A DNA stretch of 64,000 nucleotides from Flavobacteriales bacterium. Lineage in GTDB: Bacteria > Bacteroidota > Bacteroidia > Flavobacteriales_F > PHOS-HE28. Shown piece after piece: positions 61,861 to 64,000 of the stretch (position 1 is the stretch's first letter; each line of letters begins with the position of its first letter). The stretch lies in assembly GCA_024103275.1 (NCBI GenBank), contig JAGFIV010000050.1, forward strand, positions 1 through 64,000, in the 5' to 3' direction. The notes under the pieces are model-generated. The model had not been told where the DNA came from. It was given only the letters and a program-made list of their open reading frames with translations, and did no database searches. The translations under genes were made by a program, and so were the position numbers.

Positions 61861-62736
61861 TCAGGTCCAGTTGATGTCGTCCGTGTTCATGCGAAGGTAG
61901 CGCCCCACGGCGAAGGCGGTGGATACCAGGGAGATCAGCAGGCCCAGCACGACGATGCCGCCGAGCAGGACGGCCAACGACCGCGGATGTACCAAGGCCG
62001 CCAGGTCGGGCTGCCAATGCACCAGCATGCGGATGGTACCCACCAGCAAGCCCATGGCCAGGATGGAGGCCACCACACCCTGCCACAGGCTGGTGCCCAG
62101 GAAGGGCTTTTTGATGAACCACCCGGTGGCGCCCACCAGGTGCATGGTGCGGATGAGGAAGCGCTTGCTGTAAATGGCCAGGCGGATGGTGTTGTTGATC
62201 AGCGCCACGGCGATCACCAGCAGCAGCGCGCTGAATCCGAGCATGATCCAGCGCAGCTTGCCCATGTTGGCATCGATGTTCTCCACCACCACCGGATTGT
62301 ACTTCACCTCGTGCACGCTGGGGTCCTGCCGCAGGTGGTCGGCCACCCACTTCAGGCTGTCCGGCAGGGCGTAGGCCCCGTTCATGCGCAGTTCGATGGA
62401 CGGCAGCAGCGGGTTTTCACCCAGCACGCCCAGGAAATCCTCGCCCATGTCCTCCTTGAGCTGTTCGGCGGCCTCATCGGCGGTCACGTAGCGCGTTTCC
62501 CTGGTGAAAGGCTCCGCCTCCAGCTGCTTGCGGAATTTCATCACGTCCACCTCCTTCAGGTCGCGCTTCAGGTAGATGTCCACCTTGACGTTCTCCTTGA
62601 AATGGCGCTCCAGCTCCCTGGCGTTCAGCAGCATGAAGCCCAGCAGGCCCAGCATGAACAGCACCAGGGTGATGCCCACGATGGTGCCCAGGTTGCTGCT
62701 GCGGGTGTACCTACGGATCTTGCGTGCCTTGGCCAT
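61861..62736 (-). CDS. ftsX: Cell division protein FtsX
   Basis: Membrane subunit of the FtsEX complex that controls peptidoglycan hydrolases at the septum. 291 aa with four helices: about 18-40, 170-192, 220-245 and 262-284. The extracellular loop between the first two ([44 protein letters not shown]) and the [15 protein letters not shown] neck are as in the family. The start [15 protein letters not shown] precedes the first helix. A TAACTTCG box lies 9 bases upstream. ftsE is not adjacent. First gene of the ftsX-DUF3098-uppP-truB operon. Confidence 0.95.
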   Translation of the reverse strand: MAKARKIRRYTRSSNLGTIVGITLVLFMLGLLGFMLLNARELERHFKENVKVDIYLKRDLKEVDVMKFRKQLEAEPFTRETRYVTADEAAEQLKEDMGEDFLGVLGENPLLPSIELRMNGAYALPDSLKWVADHLRQDPSVHEVKYNPVVVENIDANMGKLRWIMLGFSALLLVIAVALINNTIRLAIYSKRFLIRTMHLVGATGWFIKKPFLGTSLWQGVVASILAMGLLVGTIRMLVHWQPDLAALVHPRSLAVLLGGIVVLGLLISLVSTAFAVGRYLRMNTDDINWT

Positions 62737-62745
62737 GCCAGGCGG

Positions 62746-62753
62746 CGAAGTTA
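62746..62753 (-). promoter_or_regulatory. -7 box (TAACTTCG) of the ftsX operon
   Basis: Minus-strand TAACTTCG followed by CCGCC, 9 bases before the ftsX ATG. Confidence 0.55.
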
Positions 62754-62843
62754 TTCGGCCCGGCGGCACGTGTACCGCCCGGCCTCGATCAGGTTTTCCA
62801 CGCAGTCGCGGCAAAAGCACCGGCCCCTGCGGCGGCGGCTGGC

Positions 62844-62851
62844 TAAATTCG
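62844..62851 (+). promoter_or_regulatory. -7 box (TAAATTCG) of leuS
   Basis: TAAATTCG followed by CCGCC, 17 bases before the leuS ATG; divergent from the ftsX box. Confidence 0.55.
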
Positions 62852-62868
62852 CCGCCATCCAAGGGCAA

Positions 62869-64000
62869 ATGGCGTACGACCACAAGAAGATCGAGGCGGA
62901 ATGGCAGCACCGGTGGAAGGAGCAGAAGACCTTCCGCACGGAAACCGGGGGCACCCGGCCCAAGTACTACGTGCTCGACATGTTCCCCTACCCCAGCGGC
63001 GCCGGTCTGCATGTGGGACACCCGCTGGGCTACATCGCCAGCGACATCGTGGCCCGCTATAAGCGCCATTGCGGTTTCAACGTGCTGCATCCGATGGGTT
63101 ACGACAGCTTCGGCCTGCCCGCCGAGCAGTACGCCATCCAAACGGGACAGCATCCCGCCAAGACCACCGAGGAGAACGCCGCCCGCTACCGCGCCCAGCT
63201 GGACCGCATCGGCTTCAGCTTCGACTGGGACCGCGAGGTGCGCACCAGCGATCCCGCCTTCTACAAGTGGACCCAGTGGATCTTCCTGCAGCTCTTCAAC
63301 AGCTGGTACGATCCCCGCGCCGACAAGGCCCGGCCCGTCAGCGAACTGGTTGCGCGCTTTGAAAGCCAAGGCTGCCACGGGCAGGATGCCAGCGTGCTCA
63401 CCGGCGATGTGGAGGAATTCATCGGCGAGTTCAGCGCGGCGGAATGGAACAGTTTCGACGAGCGCACCAAGCAGATGGTGCTTCAACGCTTCCGCTTGGC
63501 CTACCTCAGCGAGGCCTGGGTGAACTGGTGCCCGGCCCTGGGCACCGTGCTGGCCAACGATGAGGTAAAGGACGGCGTGAGCGAGCGCGGCGGCCACCCC
63601 GTGGAACGCAAGCGCATGCCGCAATGGAGCCTGCGCATCACCGCCTATGCCCAGCGCCTGCTCGATGGCCTGGACGGCCTGGACTGGAGCGAGAGCATCA
63701 AGGAGGCCCAGCGCAACTGGATCGGGCGGAGTGAAGGGGCCTCCGTGCGCTTTCCCATCGGCGACGACTTCATCGAGGTCTTCACCACCCGGCCCGACAC
63801 GCTCTTCGGGGTCAGCTTCCTCACCCTGGCACCGGAGCATGTGCTCGTTCCCAAGTTCACCGCCCCGGAGCGCAAGGCCGAAGTGGAAGCCTACGTCTCC
63901 ACGGCCAAGAACCGCAGCGAGCGCGAGCGCCAGGCCGAGGTGGACAAGGTGAGCGGCGTCTTCACCGGCAGCTACGCCAAGCATCCCTTCACCGGCGCCG
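62869..64000 (+). CDS. leuS: Leucyl-tRNA synthetase, 3' part beyond window
   Basis: Charges tRNA-Leu. The first 377 residues are present. It starts [16 protein letters not shown]; the class I signature HVGH is at 48-51 ([16 protein letters not shown]); [15 protein letters not shown] and [13 protein letters not shown] follow. The editing (CP1) domain includes the [12 protein letters not shown] motif near 305. An insertion of about 70 residues ([18 protein letters not shown]...QMVLQRFRL) interrupts the segment before the WVNWCP motif, as in Bacteroidota LeuRS. The KMSKS loop is off the right edge. Confidence 0.95.
   Translation, partial: MAYDHKKIEAEWQHRWKEQKTFRTETGGTRPKYYVLDMFPYPSGAGLHVGHPLGYIASDIVARYKRHCGFNVLHPMGYDSFGLPAEQYAIQTGQHPAKTTEENAARYRAQLDRIGFSFDWDREVRTSDPAFYKWTQWIFLQLFNSWYDPRADKARPVSELVARFESQGCHGQDASVLTGDVEEFIGEFSAAEWNSFDERTKQMVLQRFRLAYLSEAWVNWCPALGTVLANDEVKDGVSERGGHPVERKRMPQWSLRITAYAQRLLDGLDGLDWSESIKEAQRNWIGRSEGASVRFPIGDDFIEVFTTRPDTLFGVSFLTLAPEHVLVPKFTAPERKAEVEAYVSTAKNRSERERQAEVDKVSGVFTGSYAKHPFTGA

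Overview
This window joins two different kinds of genome. Bases 1 to about 6,580 look betaproteobacterial (Rhodocyclaceae-like, by inference): Shine-Dalgarno-led glycolysis genes in the order fba, aspA, pyk, pgk and epd-like, with a repeated TAGAATGCC promoter core. From the gene starting at 6634 to the right edge everything looks like a high-GC Flavobacteriales/Bacteroidota genome. Type IX secretion C-terminal domains, PorT-like barrels, DUF4142, DUF2905, DUF3098, a TPR histidine kinase and the ftsX-DUF3098-uppP-truB-queA block all point that way. Many starts there have TAnnTTTG/TAnnTTCG boxes a few bases upstream and no Shine-Dalgarno. The break lies in the roughly 50 bases between the epd promoter core and the first T9SS gene, and is most simply a metagenome assembly chimera.

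Layout of the Bacteroidota part. 6.6-15.9 kb: two tandem secreted T9SS proteins (2,429 and 603 aa) that share N-terminal modules and the same last residues; each is followed by an intrinsic terminator. 16.2-20.2 kb: divergent metG and lepA. 20.4-22.0 kb: rtcB preceded, on the same strand, by two tandem tRNA-like genes that each depart from tRNA consensus; this is the most interesting small system in the window. 22.4-27.9 kb: an SDR enzyme, a DUF4142/cupredoxin pair, an ECF sigma/anti-sigma pair with DUF2905, and two exported proteins. 28.0-37.5 kb: a three-gene outer-membrane operon (beta-barrel, 2,078-aa modular protein, fibronectin protein) of unknown function.

37.7-48.5 kb: yebC, a HisKA_2 kinase, an acyl-CoA carboxylase subunit, a TPR kinase/response-regulator pair with overlapping genes, purD, a small membrane protein, a DUF6427-like protein and purQ. 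48.4-56.7 kb: a CotH/lamin-tail protein, a short T9SS protein, a 49-aa protein, dnaG, a MORN-type lipoprotein, a polyprenyl diphosphate synthase and an exported barrel-like protein. 56.7-64 kb: rlmN, a 163-bp MITE-like element, then ispD, queA, truB, uppP, DUF3098 and ftsX on the minus strand, and the start of leuS leaving to the right.

No rRNA, CRISPR array, complete insertion sequence or prophage gene was seen. All calls come from reading the sequence; no database search, folding program or codon statistics was run.
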